Notes under the pieces: generated by a model
What the model was told of the DNA's origin: nothing
What the model saw: only the letters and a program-made list of their open reading frames with translations
Databases searched by the model: none
Origin: Candidatus Limnocylindrales bacterium
GTDB taxonomy: Bacteria > Desulfobacterota > Binatia > UBA1149 > CAITLU01
Assembly (NCBI GenBank): GCA_035571835.1
Contig: DATNBU010000029.1
Span: 124,001 to 188,000 of the forward strand
DNA length: 64,000 bases
Direction of reading: 5' to 3'
Program-made: the position numbers and the translations under genes
Shown here: positions 15,832-25,364 of the stretch, piece after piece
How the letters are laid out: each line of letters begins with the position of its first letter
Position numbering within the stretch: position 1 is the first letter of the stretch

Positions 15832-16605
15832 ATGGATTTTGCCCTGTTCACACTCGATCCGGCGTTCCGGTGGCTGCACATCCTGGCCGGCATCGTCTGG
15901 ATCGGACATCTCTATTTCTTCAATTTCGTCAACGGCCCGTTCGCCGCGACGATGAACGCCGACACCAAGAAGCTCGTCGTTCCGGAGCTGATGCCGCGGG
16001 CGCTCTACTGGTTCCGCTGGGGCGCCGCATGGACGTGGGTCACCGGCGTGCTGCTGCTCCTGATCGTCTTCTACCACGGCCACCTCGTCCAGATGTCGAT
16101 GATATCGCTGGTCTGCCTTGCCCTCACGTTCGGCGGTTTCGCGATCTATGAGGCCATCATGACGACGTCGATCATCAGCGACGTCAAGATGAAGTACGCC
16201 GTGTGCTACGTGCTGATCGCGATCGCCACGTTCATCATGAGCATCAATGCGGGCTTCGGCGAGCGCGCGTACAACATCCATATCGGCGCGATGCTCGGCA
16301 CCACGATGGCGTTCAACGTCTGGTTCCGGATCTGGCCCGCGCAGCAGCAGATCATCACCGCCGTCAAGAACGGCCAGGCTCCCGACGCGGCGCTCGTCGC
16401 CATGGCGGGGCTGCGCTCACGTCACAACACGTACATGTCGGCGGCGCTCGTCTGGACGATGATCGGCAGCCACACGGCCGGGTTCCTCGCCAACGTCCCG
16501 CCGTTCAGCATGCGCCGCGAGCTCGTGCTGCTGATGATGATCCTCGTTGCATGGCACGTCGTCTTCCAACTCTACAAGCGTGCCGCCAAGGTCAAAGGCT
16601 TCTAG
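15832..16605 (+). CDS. PuuD/urate-oxidase N-terminal-like multi-pass membrane protein (257 aa)
   Basis: ATG 15832 has an excellent ribosome site (aaggagg). About seven hydrophobic helices are visible, beginning FRWLHILAGIVWIGHLYFFN (about 12-31), then WFRWGAAWTWVTGVLLLLIV and GAMLGTTMAFNVWFRIWPAQ. Conserved histidines (His16, His26, His255-type) and WIGHLYFFNFVNGPF recall the membrane part of PuuD (PF06181), a haem-linked urate hydroxylase. The C-terminal cytochrome c domain of full PuuD is absent, and no other purine-catabolism gene is nearby. The safer call is a PF06181-like membrane protein, possibly haem-binding, of unknown substrate. The gene ends at a strong terminator. Confidence 0.7.
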   Translation: MDFALFTLDPAFRWLHILAGIVWIGHLYFFNFVNGPFAATMNADTKKLVVPELMPRALYWFRWGAAWTWVTGVLLLLIVFYHGHLVQMSMISLVCLALTFGGFAIYEAIMTTSIISDVKMKYAVCYVLIAIATFIMSINAGFGERAYNIHIGAMLGTTMAFNVWFRIWPAQQQIITAVKNGQAPDAALVAMAGLRSRHNTYMSAALVWTMIGSHTAGFLANVPPFSMRRELVLLMMILVAWHVVFQLYKRAAKVKGF

Positions 16606-16625
16606 GCCGCGACCGTTCACCGGAT

Positions 16626-16662
16626 AAAAAGGGCCGCCTTCGTCGGAAGGCGGCCCTTTTTT
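16626..16662 (+). terminator. Rho-independent terminator after the PuuD-like gene
   Basis: The stem aagggccgcctt/aaggcggccctt with loop cgtcgg is followed by a T-run (and preceded by A5, so it also reads as a terminator on the minus strand). It sits 20 nt past the stop codon. Confidence 0.9.
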
Positions 16663-16677
16663 GTCCGTGTGATCTAT

Positions 16678-16725
16678 GGGGACAGACACCGGTTTCGCAT
16701 CATTGCGAAATCAGTGTCTGTCCCC
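16678..16725. repeat. REP-like palindrome, 22-bp arms (gacagacac type)
   Basis: Arms ggggacagacaccggtttcgca and its near-perfect complement (16704-16725) flank a 4-nt loop. Located between the convergent PuuD-like gene (with its own terminator) and the GST gene. Same family as 11300-11349 and 59002-59051. Confidence 0.85.
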
Positions 16726-16754
16726 GATTCTTTTTCCATGCGTCGTGCGCGCGT

Positions 16755-17363
16755 TCAGGCCGATGCCGACGGTCTCGCCTTGGTCTTTTCGTGCCAGGCC
16801 GCAAGGTTCTTGAGCGACGGATCGTAGCTCTCTCCCACCATTGCGCCGAAATCGATCGTGCAGAATAGCGTGATGTCCGCGATCGAGAACTTGTCGCCGG
16901 CCACGAACGGTCGCGTCGCCAGGATCTCGTCGAGCCAGGCCAGCCGCTTGGCCGCCGCGCCACGGCTCGGCTCGATCATTTCGGCAACCTGCGTGATGCG
17001 CCCCTTGAAGAACGGGCTGCTGTGCCGGAACGCTCCGAGCATCGGCATCATCACTTCGAGCTCCATGCGGCGTTCCCACATGCGCGAGTTCGCGCGCTCT
17101 TCCGGCGTGCGGCCGATCAGCGGCGGATCCGGCTTCTTGTCTTCGAAGTACTCGCAGATGACGAGGCTTTCGGCGATGCATGTGCCGTCGTCGAGCTCGA
17201 GGACGGGCAGCCCGCCCATCGGATTCTTCGCGAGAAACGGAGGCTGGCGATTGACCGCTGCGCGCAGGTCGACCTGCTCGAGCGGAACCTCGATACCTTT
17301 TTCCGCGAGGAACATCCTCACGCGTCGCGGATTGGGTGCGATCGTAGCGTCGTAAAGTTTCAT
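16755..17363 (-). CDS. Glutathione S-transferase family protein (202 aa)
   Basis: ATG 17363 follows aaaggag. The thioredoxin-like N-domain reads MKLYDATIAPNPRRVRMFLA, then FLAKNPMGGLPVLELDDGTC with the cis-Pro and the glutathione-binding ESLVICEYFED (Glu-Ser). The C-terminal helical domain carries the N-capping DKFSIADITLF motif. Active-site Tyr/Ser is replaced by an APNP turn near residues 8-11, typical of beta/omega-like bacterial GSTs. Substrate unknown. It is 30 nt downstream of the CoA-transferase stop... start order on the minus strand places the GST first, followed by the CoA-transferase-independent 3' region; both genes point the same way and may share a transcript. Confidence 0.88.
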   Translation of the reverse strand: MKLYDATIAPNPRRVRMFLAEKGIEVPLEQVDLRAAVNRQPPFLAKNPMGGLPVLELDDGTCIAESLVICEYFEDKKPDPPLIGRTPEERANSRMWERRMELEVMMPMLGAFRHSSPFFKGRITQVAEMIEPSRGAAAKRLAWLDEILATRPFVAGDKFSIADITLFCTIDFGAMVGESYDPSLKNLAAWHEKTKARPSASA

Positions 17364-17393
17364 GGGTTCTCCTTTTGTCGAACGTGTTCGCGG

Positions 17394-18608
17394 TCAGGAA
17401 CGCGGCTCCGGAAGACGCGACGAAACGACGCCGTCGGCTTCGAGCTGCGCAATCTCTTCGGATGATTTGCCGAGCAGGCTCGCGAGCACGTCACGGTTGT
17501 CTTCACCGCGAAATGCCGCACGCCCGCGCACCCCGGCGCTGGCATCGGAAAAACGATAAGGGCTGTTGAGCACCGCGGCCGTACCGCCGCTGCGATCGTC
17601 GCACTCGACCGTCATCGATCGTGCGCGCGTCTGCTCGGACGCGAGAGCTTCGCTGAGCGTCTGTACGCGGGCCGCCGCAAGGCCGTTCGCATGGCAGGCC
17701 GCGACGACTTCGTCGGCTCCCGGCTGCGAAGCGACCCACGTGCCGACGATCGCCTCGAGCTCCGCCAACGCGGCCTCGCGCCTGGCATACGTATCGAAGC
17801 GCGGATCGGTCGCCAGCTCCGGCATTCCCATCAGCGACGTCATCGTCTCCCAGTGCGCGCGCGGATCCATCGGGATGACGACGTTGCGCCCGCGGCACGG
17901 ATACACCCACGCGCACAGGAAATCGGTTTCGCTGCCGCCGAAAAGAACGAAGTTCGCGCACTCCTGCAGCGCAAGCAGCGCGTCGTGCATCGCCATGTCG
18001 ATGAACTGGCCGGTGCCGGTGCGTTCGCGAAGATGAATCGCCGCAACGATCGCGAGCGCCGCCTGAAGCCCGGTCACCGTGTCGCCGACCGCAAACACCG
18101 AATCGACGGGCTGCTGCCCGAACGCGCGCGCCTGCCGGTCGATGATCCCCGTGGCCGCATGGACCACGCCTGCAAACGCACGCTCGTTGCGCTGCGGGCT
18201 CGCGTGCCCGAATCCGCTGATCGAGCAGTAGATGAGCCTTTCGTTGCGCGCGCGGAGTGTCTGCTGCCCGAGCCCGAGCCCATCCATCACGCCCGGCCGG
18301 AAGTTTTCGACGACGACGTCGCACGCACACGCCAGCTCCGCCGCAAGCTCGCGCCCCCGCTCCATGCGAAGGTCGAGGGAGACGTTCCCCTTGCCGCAGT
18401 TGTGCTGCATGAAGTACCCGCTCATCCCGCCGCGCCGCTGCCCCAGCCGCCGCGCGAGATCCCCGTCGGGCGTCTCGACCTTGAAAACCTCCGCCCCGAG
18501 ATCCGAAAGTATCCGCGTACAGAACGGCCCCGCCAGCACATGACTGAAGTCCGCCACCCGAATCCCCTCGAGCGGATACGGCTTCCCTGACGACACCCGT
18601 CGAGACAT
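17394..18608 (-). CDS. CaiB/BaiF-type (family III) CoA-transferase (404 aa)
   Basis: The start at ATG 18608 (MSRRVSSGKPYPLEGIRVAD) is preferred; a GTG at 18626 is in frame. Conserved features: LEGIRVADFSHVLAGPFCTR, LSDLGAEVFKVETPDGD, NCGKGNVSLDLR, DVVVENFRPGVMDGLGLG, YCSISGFGH, AVGDTVTGLQAALAIVAA and HLRERTGTGQFIDMAMHDAL. These enzymes move CoA between carboxylic acids through an aspartyl intermediate; the exact acid cannot be inferred. The gene lies upstream of the GST gene on the minus strand with 30 nt between, likely one transcript. Confidence 0.9.
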   Translation of the reverse strand: MSRRVSSGKPYPLEGIRVADFSHVLAGPFCTRILSDLGAEVFKVETPDGDLARRLGQRRGGMSGYFMQHNCGKGNVSLDLRMERGRELAAELACACDVVVENFRPGVMDGLGLGQQTLRARNERLIYCSISGFGHASPQRNERAFAGVVHAATGIIDRQARAFGQQPVDSVFAVGDTVTGLQAALAIVAAIHLRERTGTGQFIDMAMHDALLALQECANFVLFGGSETDFLCAWVYPCRGRNVVIPMDPRAHWETMTSLMGMPELATDPRFDTYARREAALAELEAIVGTWVASQPGADEVVAACHANGLAAARVQTLSEALASEQTRARSMTVECDDRSGGTAAVLNSPYRFSDASAGVRGRAAFRGEDNRDVLASLLGKSSEEIAQLEADGVVSSRLPEPRS

Positions 18609-18814
18609 CGCCGGTTTCTTTAGCACTCCACCAGCAAGAGGCCAGAAGCGAAGCCAGTGAGCTGATCAGCAGTTTTGAAATGAAAGACGAAAGAAGCGCT
18701 GATCAGTCGATCCTACGCTCGTGCCGCATGAGCGACCAAATCACGACCCGATGAACGGGCCGAGAAGCCGACGCGGAACGTGCTGTGTAGCGAGCCGTGG
18801 GAGCCACGCTCAAC

Positions 18815-18942
18815 GAGCCGGGCGCGTAGAAGGGTCCAGATGCAAGGCGGGATCCGCGAAGAGAGGGAGTCGTACTTCCCGGACGTCGACCGAACGAAGC
18901 GGATCCCAACGCAGCAGATGGGCCCTTATACGCGTCCGGCCC
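18815..18942. mobile_element. MITE-like repeat, copy A (128 bp, terminal inverted repeats)
   Basis: The left end gagccgggcgcgtagaaggg and right end cccttatacgcgtccggccc are inverted repeats matching at 17 of 20 positions. The inside resembles copies B (29054-29179) and C (47392-47543): gggtccagatgc, cgtacttccc, gaccgaacgaagcgg and gcagatgggccctta. Here the arm core is cgcgta/tacgcg whereas B and C have ccgccga-type arms, a compensatory change. The surrounding gap 18609-18963 holds no gene I can support. Confidence 0.75.
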
Positions 18943-18963
18943 ACCGCAGATGCAGAAGTAGAA

Positions 18964-21426
18964 CTACCGCCGAACCCAGCGATCAGTCCCCGCGATATCC
19001 CCAGCCCCGCCCTCGCCGCCAGGCAGCGGATCAAAGTTCGCAAAGTGCTTCACCGGATTACCGTTGGATTCGTAAGCGCGAACTTCCTGATGCCCCTCCG
19101 GTCCCGGCAGCATCACCAGAATCTCCTGCTGATCGTCCAGATCCACGTCGGCCGCACCGACGCGTGCACCATGCACCCAGTCTTCGGCCGGACGCACGAC
19201 GATGTTGATCTGCTTGAACTCGGGACCGTACGTGACGCGGTCGCCGTTGCCGTTGAACACCTTGACGATCGCCTGACCCTCGCGCGGAGCGGTCACGATC
19301 TGCTGATCGCCGCTGCCGTCGAGGTCGACGAGCGCGACATCGACGCCCGAGAAATCGACCGGATCGTACGCGAGGAACGTGCGGATCAGCACGCCGTCGC
19401 GAGTGAAGATGCGTACCACCGGAACGCCGCGCGTGGTTCCGACGATGATCTCGTCCTGCTTGTCGCCGGTGACGTTGCCGACCGTGACGGTCGCGCCCTC
19501 GGCATTGATCGGGATCGTGTTCCACATGTCGGCCGCGGAGAACGCCTGGAACTCGCTCGAGAAGAAATACGACGAGCCCTCGTCGAGACGCTCGAACGTG
19601 CGGACGAACACGTCGCCGCCGCCGCCGTCGGCCTGCGAACAGACCAGATCCTCGTTGACGCGACCGTTGACTTCGCCGGCGCCGCATTCGACCGACACGT
19701 TGCCGTCGAACGCATCGAACGAGTCCTGCAGCTCGCCGCCGTGCGCCATGCGATAGACCTCGACCTTCGAATCGTCCGAGCCGAATCCGCCGGTGACGGC
19801 GACCTGCACCGACCTCGGCTTGGGAACGTGCGGGTCGCCCTGCGCATCGAACGGTTTGTCGTTGAGGATCGACAGACTGAGCTCGCCGGTCATGCCCTCG
19901 AGCACGAACTCGCTCATCTCCGTGCGGCGGCCGGTGCGACTGAAGGTTCGCAGCTTGGGATTCTCGGAGTGGTCGTACGAGACGGTCGCGATGCGAGTCT
20001 CGAGCCCGCGCCGTCCGTTGACCGTGAGCAGCGTCGAGCCGTCGATGCCGGACAGGATCTTGACGGTTCCGGCGCCGCGGCGTCCGGTCGGATCGTCGCC
20101 CGGAGTGCCGATGACCATGTCGGGAACTTCGTCGAGGTTGAAGTCGATGTCGCCGTCGAGCGCGTAACCGAATTCCTCGTAGCGGCGCACGCCGTCGAGC
20201 GACCAGATCTCGGTTCCGTCAACGCCCGAGAGCGTCACGAGGCGACCGGCGTCGGGCGTGAAGCGCTTCTCGATCAGGAAGTCCTGGCGCGGAGCCGTTG
20301 CAGCGAAATCGGTGACGCCGTCGCCGTTGATGTCACCGATGCGCGCAACGGCAGAGCCGAATCGCGCACCGTCCTGCATCTTCGTGTCGTGCCGGACCCA
20401 CAGGCGCGTACCGTCGAGGGAAAACAGTGAGACGAGGCCGGAGAGCTTGACGCCCGTATCGTCGGACGCGTCCGAGCCGGTGATCAGGTCCGGAACGTCG
20501 TCGTCGTTGACGTCGCCGGCAAAATCGACCGACTTGCCGATGCGGTCGTGCGCCGCGCCGCTGACTTCGAAGATCGGCTCGGACGCCGGATCCGCCGAAG
20601 ACAGCGCGTGCACGACACCCGAGCGCAGCACGCCGGGCACGTTGGCTTCGTCGCTGCCGGCGAGGAAATCGAACAGGCCGTCGCCGTCGAGGTCGGTTGC
20701 CGACGCAAGGCTGCGCCCGTAGCTGTTGCCGCCTTTCGGGCCGATGCGATACGCGAGCAGATCGCCGTTCCTGCCGGAGACCGTGTAGACGCGGCCGGGC
20801 TGCGCGAGGTCGTTCTCGTTGCGGTCGCCGGAGGCACTGACCACGAAGTCCGCGCGACCGTCGCCGTTGATGTCGTTGAGCGGGGCGATCTTCTCTCCGA
20901 AGCCCGCACGGATGTGCGTGCCGAAGATCCGCATGCGCCGATGGCGCTTCTGGTAGACGTCGACGCGGCCCGCGCGGTCGAGAAGATTGGCGTGCGGATC
21001 GTGCTGGTCGGCGATCGTCACGTCGTATCCCGGGGAACCGATCGCGATCTCGTCGCGCCCGTCGCCGTTGAGATCGGGAAGAAACGAGACCGCGGCGCCG
21101 AACCACTGGTTCTCGTATCCGCCCTTCTTCCTGAACAGCGGCCGGCCGTTGCGGCCGTCGATGATGATCACGGCGCCGGCATGGATGTGGCCGCGCACGA
21201 ACATGCACGGCGAGCCGATGGCGATGTCGGCCACGCCGTCACCGTTGAAGTCGCCGTTGGTGGCGATCGACGATCCGAGCTGGTCGCCGCCCTTGTCGCA
21301 GACCTGCTGGTAGGCATCCGCGAGGGCGAGCGTGGGACTGGCGCAAAGCACGGCAACGGCCGCGACCCGGGAAGCCCAGAGGGCGTGCGCCCGACGTCGA
21401 AAGGAGAAAAGCGTGCGAGATCTCAT
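18964..21426 (-). CDS. Exported FG-GAP / integrin-alpha-like beta-propeller protein (820 aa)
   Basis: ATG 21426 (MRSRTLFSFRRRAHALWASR) gives a signal peptide ending at about ALADAYQ; no strong ribosome site is seen and ATG 21444 is possible. At least seven FG-GAP units with Ca-binding DxDxDG loops follow: DFNGDGVADIAIGSPC, DLNGDGRDEIAIGSPGYD, DINGDGRADFVVSASGD, DLDGDGLFDFLAGSD, DVNDDDVPDLITGSD, DINGDGVTDFAATAP and DFNLDEVPDMVIGTPGDDP. A linker and a second group (VTGDKQDEIIVGTTRG, DLDGSGDQQIVTAPREG, DLDDQQEILVMLPG) follow. This is a secreted or surface calcium-dependent propeller, probably for adhesion. It is followed upstream by the Cys-rich 948-aa gene on the same strand. Confidence 0.85.
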   Translation of the reverse strand: MRSRTLFSFRRRAHALWASRVAAVAVLCASPTLALADAYQQVCDKGGDQLGSSIATNGDFNGDGVADIAIGSPCMFVRGHIHAGAVIIIDGRNGRPLFRKKGGYENQWFGAAVSFLPDLNGDGRDEIAIGSPGYDVTIADQHDPHANLLDRAGRVDVYQKRHRRMRIFGTHIRAGFGEKIAPLNDINGDGRADFVVSASGDRNENDLAQPGRVYTVSGRNGDLLAYRIGPKGGNSYGRSLASATDLDGDGLFDFLAGSDEANVPGVLRSGVVHALSSADPASEPIFEVSGAAHDRIGKSVDFAGDVNDDDVPDLITGSDASDDTGVKLSGLVSLFSLDGTRLWVRHDTKMQDGARFGSAVARIGDINGDGVTDFAATAPRQDFLIEKRFTPDAGRLVTLSGVDGTEIWSLDGVRRYEEFGYALDGDIDFNLDEVPDMVIGTPGDDPTGRRGAGTVKILSGIDGSTLLTVNGRRGLETRIATVSYDHSENPKLRTFSRTGRRTEMSEFVLEGMTGELSLSILNDKPFDAQGDPHVPKPRSVQVAVTGGFGSDDSKVEVYRMAHGGELQDSFDAFDGNVSVECGAGEVNGRVNEDLVCSQADGGGGDVFVRTFERLDEGSSYFFSSEFQAFSAADMWNTIPINAEGATVTVGNVTGDKQDEIIVGTTRGVPVVRIFTRDGVLIRTFLAYDPVDFSGVDVALVDLDGSGDQQIVTAPREGQAIVKVFNGNGDRVTYGPEFKQINIVVRPAEDWVHGARVGAADVDLDDQQEILVMLPGPEGHQEVRAYESNGNPVKHFANFDPLPGGEGGAGDIAGTDRWVRR

Positions 21427-21806
21427 ACGTTGTGGATTTCCCATTCGAACCGTTCGCCCTGAGGATTGACCACCCGACTCCGTCGAGGCGGCCCGACTAC
21501 CACACCCCGGGGGTACGACCAACATTGTTCTGGCCGGGAGCCGCCGTGCAGCGAAGTTGCCGAGTCATGCCGGGCCAAAGAACGATCCGCCCGCGCGGAC
21601 CGTCGGCATGGATGTCATTCTAACAGCCGACCCCTTCGATTCCACGGCCGAGGCGCCGATTCTGCCGTCGAAATCCTCGCTAAGGAAGCGAGAAAATCTC
21701 GACGCGACGTTCGGTTGCGCCCGCCTGCCCCATCCGGGCTGCCTTCGGCACGTCCGACACTGCGCGGCATCCGGAATTGCGCTCCAGGCGCCTTCGGCCG
21801 TAACCG
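21427..21806. other. 380-bp intergenic stretch between two exported-protein genes
   Basis: No gene, RNA or clear terminator is seen. The length is enough for an independent promoter for the FG-GAP gene, but no convincing -35/-10 pair stands out. Confidence 0.4.
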
Positions 21807-24653
21807 CTAGAAATCCACCTGATGCAGTTTCCAGCCGGTCGACGTCGCCTCCCACTCTTCGGTGAGGTAGCCGACTTCGCTGCCTACGGAGAACTGCGTC
21901 GTCATCAGCCACTGATCGGCGGCGCTCATGTCGCCGTACGCGCGAATCGTAAAGACGAGATATGGCCGGCCGCCGTGCAGGCGGATCTTCAGACGGACGC
22001 GCGCGAGACCTCCGGCCGGACTGGCCTGGCCGAAGATCGACGCATAGTTGTCCTGGAACTGGTACTTCCTGCCGCCGAGCTTGCCGTTCAGCTCGCCCCA
22101 ACCGAGCTCGGCCCGGTAGATCTGCGTCGACTCGTTCGACAGCTCGAACTGCATTCCGTCGACCAGCGGTTCGGGATTGCCGCTGATCGCGATGCGCCCG
22201 TGGATGTAGATCATGTCGGGGCCGCCGTCGCGGTTGAACGTGATCGTGGCCGGGTCGCGGATGAACTTGGTGCAGACCTGGTCGAAGTCGCAGGTCTCGT
22301 CGCAGATCGGCGCGCGCGCGCCAGGCTTGCAACTCTTGTCGCGGCAGTCGACCTTCCCGTCGCCGTCGTCGTCGACCATGTTGTTGCAGTCTTCGAACGT
22401 GCCGGCGGTAGCAGGCGGATCGCACTTTTCGGTGCCGGTCACCTCGCTGTCGCCGCAGACGCACGTGCTGAAATCGAACGCGCAGCTGTCCGTGTCCTCG
22501 TTGCAGTTGTCGGTCGAGCAGTTGAACGCATCGTGGCAGACGACGGGCGACCCGGGCCCGCATCCGGTCTGCGCGTTGCAGACCTCGTCACCGTTGCAGA
22601 ACTGGCCGTCGCTGCAGGCCGAGTCGTCGGTGATGTGATCGCAGCGGTCGAGCGTTTCGTTGCACGAGTCGGTCGTGCACGCGAAGTCGTCGGTGCAGTC
22701 CGGTGCCGTGGCGCTCTGGCAGCCGAGTACGAGGTCGCACGTTTCAGCGCCGTCGCAGAACTGGTTGTTGCTGCACGCGGCGTCGTTCGGGGTATGCGTG
22801 CACTGGTCGTTGGTCTCGTCGCAATCGTCCGTCGTGCAGGTGACGTCATCGGCGCAGGCCGGAGCGGTTCCCGGCGAGCAGCCGTTCACCAGATCGCAGA
22901 CTTCGGCGCCGTTACAGAACTGGCCGTCGCTGCAGATCCCGTTGTTCGGCGTGTGCGTGCACTGGTCGCTGCCTTCGTCGCACTGGTCGGTGGTGCAGTT
23001 GACGGTGTCGGTGCAGTCCGGAGGGGTGCCCGGCACGCACGTGCCGGAGACGTTGCAGGTTTCGACGCCGTTGCAGAACGCGCTGTCGTTGCAGTCGGCG
23101 TTGGTCAGGCACTGGACGCACTGGTCAGTCTGTTCGTTGCATCGCTCGGGACACGGGTCGTCGCCGGGCTTGCAGCCCTGGGTCGGATCGCAGACTTCGA
23201 TACCCGTACAGAACTGGCCGTCGTCGCACCCGTTGTTCTGCGGCAGGTTGTCGCAGCGGTCGAGGGCCTCGTTGCAGGAGTCGGCCGTGCAGTCGATGCC
23301 GTCGTTGCAGGTCCTGGTGGTTCCGGAGTGACAGCCGTCCACCGGGCTGCAGGTCTCGTCGCCGGTGCAGAACTGGCCATCGCTGCACGCGGCGTTGCTC
23401 GGAGCGTGGACGCACTGGTCGTTGGCTTCGTTGCACGAGTCCTGCGTGCAGGTGATGTCGTCGTTGCAGTTCGGGGCGGTTCCAGGCTGGCAGCCGAGAA
23501 TCGCGCTGCACGTCTCGGTGCCGTCGCAGAATTGCCCGTTGTTGCAGCTGGCATCGTTGGTCACGTGGTTGCACGAGTCGGTGTCTTCGTTGCAGGAGTC
23601 TGCCGTGCAGCTCACGTTGTCGTTGCAGTTGGGCGGAGTGCCGGGCTGACAATCGTCGACCGCGCTGCAGATTTCGACGCCGTTGCAGAACGTGTTGTCG
23701 GTGCAGAGCGTGTTCCTGGGCTCGTGCAGGCAGGTGTCGTGCAGCTCGTCGCAGGAGTCCACGGTGCAGCCAACGTCGTCGGTGCAGTCGCGACCGTCGG
23801 TATTCGGCTGGCACAGACCGTTGTTGTTGCACTCGTCGTCGCCGTCGCAGAAGAACCCGTCGCTGCACGACGTCTTGCCCTTCTTCGGCTTGTGCAGGCA
23901 GTTTCCCTGGTTGTTGCACGAATCGGTCGTGCAGACGTTGCCGTCGTTGCAATCGTCGTCGGTGACACACTGTGCTGCGGCAACGCAGTCGGAGGGATCC
24001 GAGTTCGGTTCCGTCGACGGGAACGAGCATGCGTCGATCAGGACGGCCTGCGTTCCGGGAAGGCCGAATTCGTTCAGGTCGAGCGCGCACGTGATCTGCG
24101 TGTCGTTCGGATACTCGTCGCCCGGGCCGTTCAGGGCGGCCGGGCTGAACGGATCGGTCTTCTCTTCGCTGACTTCGCAGGTGGTCGTGTAGGGGCCGGG
24201 AAGGAACGTCGAGTTGGTGCAGCGATCGGGCTTGTCGTCACCGCAGCGGAACAGGCGAAGCTCCCCGAGTGTGACGATGCCGTCGGGGTTCGGTCCGGCG
24301 ACCAGCGTCGTACAGACGGCGAGATCGGCGAGACCGTCGTCGTCCGAGTCGAACAGCGTGCAGATGTCCTGCGTATTGTTTCCACTGAGCGCAATGTCGT
24401 CCCAGTCGACGATCGTGTGGATCTCGAAGGGCGTGCCCGTGCCCTCCTCCGCGCAGAAACGCGTGATGTCTTTCTGGCCCGGTTCGTCGTTGGCGCCCTG
24501 AAGGTCGTTGAAGCAGGCCGTAGGCTCGGGAAGTGCAGCGACCGCCGGGGATACCGTGCCAATCGACATCGTGAGAATGCCCAGGACAGAAAATACCCGG
24601 CCAAGGCCTGAGCGGCCCGAGACCTTCCGGAAGATCGATACGACCTGAGACAT
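21807..24653 (-). CDS. Exported Cys-rich tandem-repeat protein with C-terminal beta-domain (948 aa)
   Basis: ATG 24653 has aaggggg upstream and starts a signal peptide (residues 1-40, cleavage near AVA-ALPEP). An N-domain (40-225) is followed from residue 228 by about ten Cys-rich repeats of 43-46 aa of the form CxDGQFCxGxExC, GCxxGTxPxCxD and CTxDSCNExxDxCxH; each unit has about eight cysteines with Asp/Asn turns, suggesting disulfides plus calcium. A spacer with DDDGDGKVDCRDKSC precedes a 160-aa C-terminal beta-rich domain (QFELSNESTQIYRAELGWGE...GWKLHQVDF). Such EGF-like arrays are common surface proteins of deltaproteobacterial-type genomes. Function unknown; adhesion or a surface layer is plausible. 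Confidence 0.85.
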   Translation of the reverse strand: MSQVVSIFRKVSGRSGLGRVFSVLGILTMSIGTVSPAVAALPEPTACFNDLQGANDEPGQKDITRFCAEEGTGTPFEIHTIVDWDDIALSGNNTQDICTLFDSDDDGLADLAVCTTLVAGPNPDGIVTLGELRLFRCGDDKPDRCTNSTFLPGPYTTTCEVSEEKTDPFSPAALNGPGDEYPNDTQITCALDLNEFGLPGTQAVLIDACSFPSTEPNSDPSDCVAAAQCVTDDDCNDGNVCTTDSCNNQGNCLHKPKKGKTSCSDGFFCDGDDECNNNGLCQPNTDGRDCTDDVGCTVDSCDELHDTCLHEPRNTLCTDNTFCNGVEICSAVDDCQPGTPPNCNDNVSCTADSCNEDTDSCNHVTNDASCNNGQFCDGTETCSAILGCQPGTAPNCNDDITCTQDSCNEANDQCVHAPSNAACSDGQFCTGDETCSPVDGCHSGTTRTCNDGIDCTADSCNEALDRCDNLPQNNGCDDGQFCTGIEVCDPTQGCKPGDDPCPERCNEQTDQCVQCLTNADCNDSAFCNGVETCNVSGTCVPGTPPDCTDTVNCTTDQCDEGSDQCTHTPNNGICSDGQFCNGAEVCDLVNGCSPGTAPACADDVTCTTDDCDETNDQCTHTPNDAACSNNQFCDGAETCDLVLGCQSATAPDCTDDFACTTDSCNETLDRCDHITDDSACSDGQFCNGDEVCNAQTGCGPGSPVVCHDAFNCSTDNCNEDTDSCAFDFSTCVCGDSEVTGTEKCDPPATAGTFEDCNNMVDDDGDGKVDCRDKSCKPGARAPICDETCDFDQVCTKFIRDPATITFNRDGGPDMIYIHGRIAISGNPEPLVDGMQFELSNESTQIYRAELGWGELNGKLGGRKYQFQDNYASIFGQASPAGGLARVRLKIRLHGGRPYLVFTIRAYGDMSAADQWLMTTQFSVGSEVGYLTEEWEATSTGWKLHQVDF

Positions 24654-25364
24654 GACGCCCCCTTCGCGCAAGCCACGGGTCTTGCTCGACCCCCCCGACT
24701 GATGCTTTCGCGTGTGCAACTAGTGTTCTACCGTCCGCCTTGTCAAGTGAAACATCAGATAGCGAAGCCGCCCCGCAGCGGGCCGCATGACACCGAATTC
24801 ACCGGACTTTTTACGAGACCGCTCCTGCGTGCCCCCGTTGGCGCGCAACCTGTTGGGCATTTTGACAACTGGGGGGCCTGATGCAACCGGCGCCGACGCG
24901 GTTTTTATCGTTTCTTTCAGGTCATTCGCGCCTGCAGCGGGCCGCGTCGAGGCGCGATCAGGCTGGCGCAGTCAGCGGTCTCGTCTGAACACCGAAGCGG
25001 TTACCGGACAGGCTTCTGAACCGCGGTTCAGACTCGGTCGCCAGCGATGCGGCCTGATTCTCACGAGGCGCGAACGAACCGCCCCGCCTCACGATTGTTG
25101 CGGCACCGGGGCGAGATGAGCAGCGCTTCCACATCGGCTTCTGTTCGCGGCTCTGTCGACACGCCACGCAGAGCGCGACGATGCACGCGCCGCATCATCG
25201 CTGCGGCTGCGCACGATCTGTCGCTCGCACAGTGCGGATTTCATGCATCTGCGAAAGCATTTCGCCGCAGCGAGCGCATCGGTATGGGCGGCAACCAAGC
25301 ATTCTTGGAGTTGACTTTAGGAGGGGCCGGATAGCAGACTCCCTCGCTCATGGAGGCCACAGAA
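24654..25364. other. 711-bp divergent intergenic region
   Basis: It separates the divergent Cys-rich 948-aa and 292-aa genes. No open frame with a credible start and no RNA gene are visible. A consensus-like ttgaca (minus strand, 24741-24746) lies about 90 nt before the 948-aa start, but the -10 region is poor. The length suggests long leaders or regulatory sites for both exported-protein genes. Confidence 0.4.

Noticed and set aside
22480..23970. CRISPR-like periodic DNA repeats
   Set aside because: The periodicity of about 130 bp is codon-level repetition of the eight-Cys protein repeats; units diverge and there are no spacers or cas genes.
21822..24611. 929-codon open frame on the plus strand
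   Set aside because: It is antisense to the Cys-rich gene, low in motif content and rich in Ala/Val/Arg, the usual shadow of GC-rich coding DNA.
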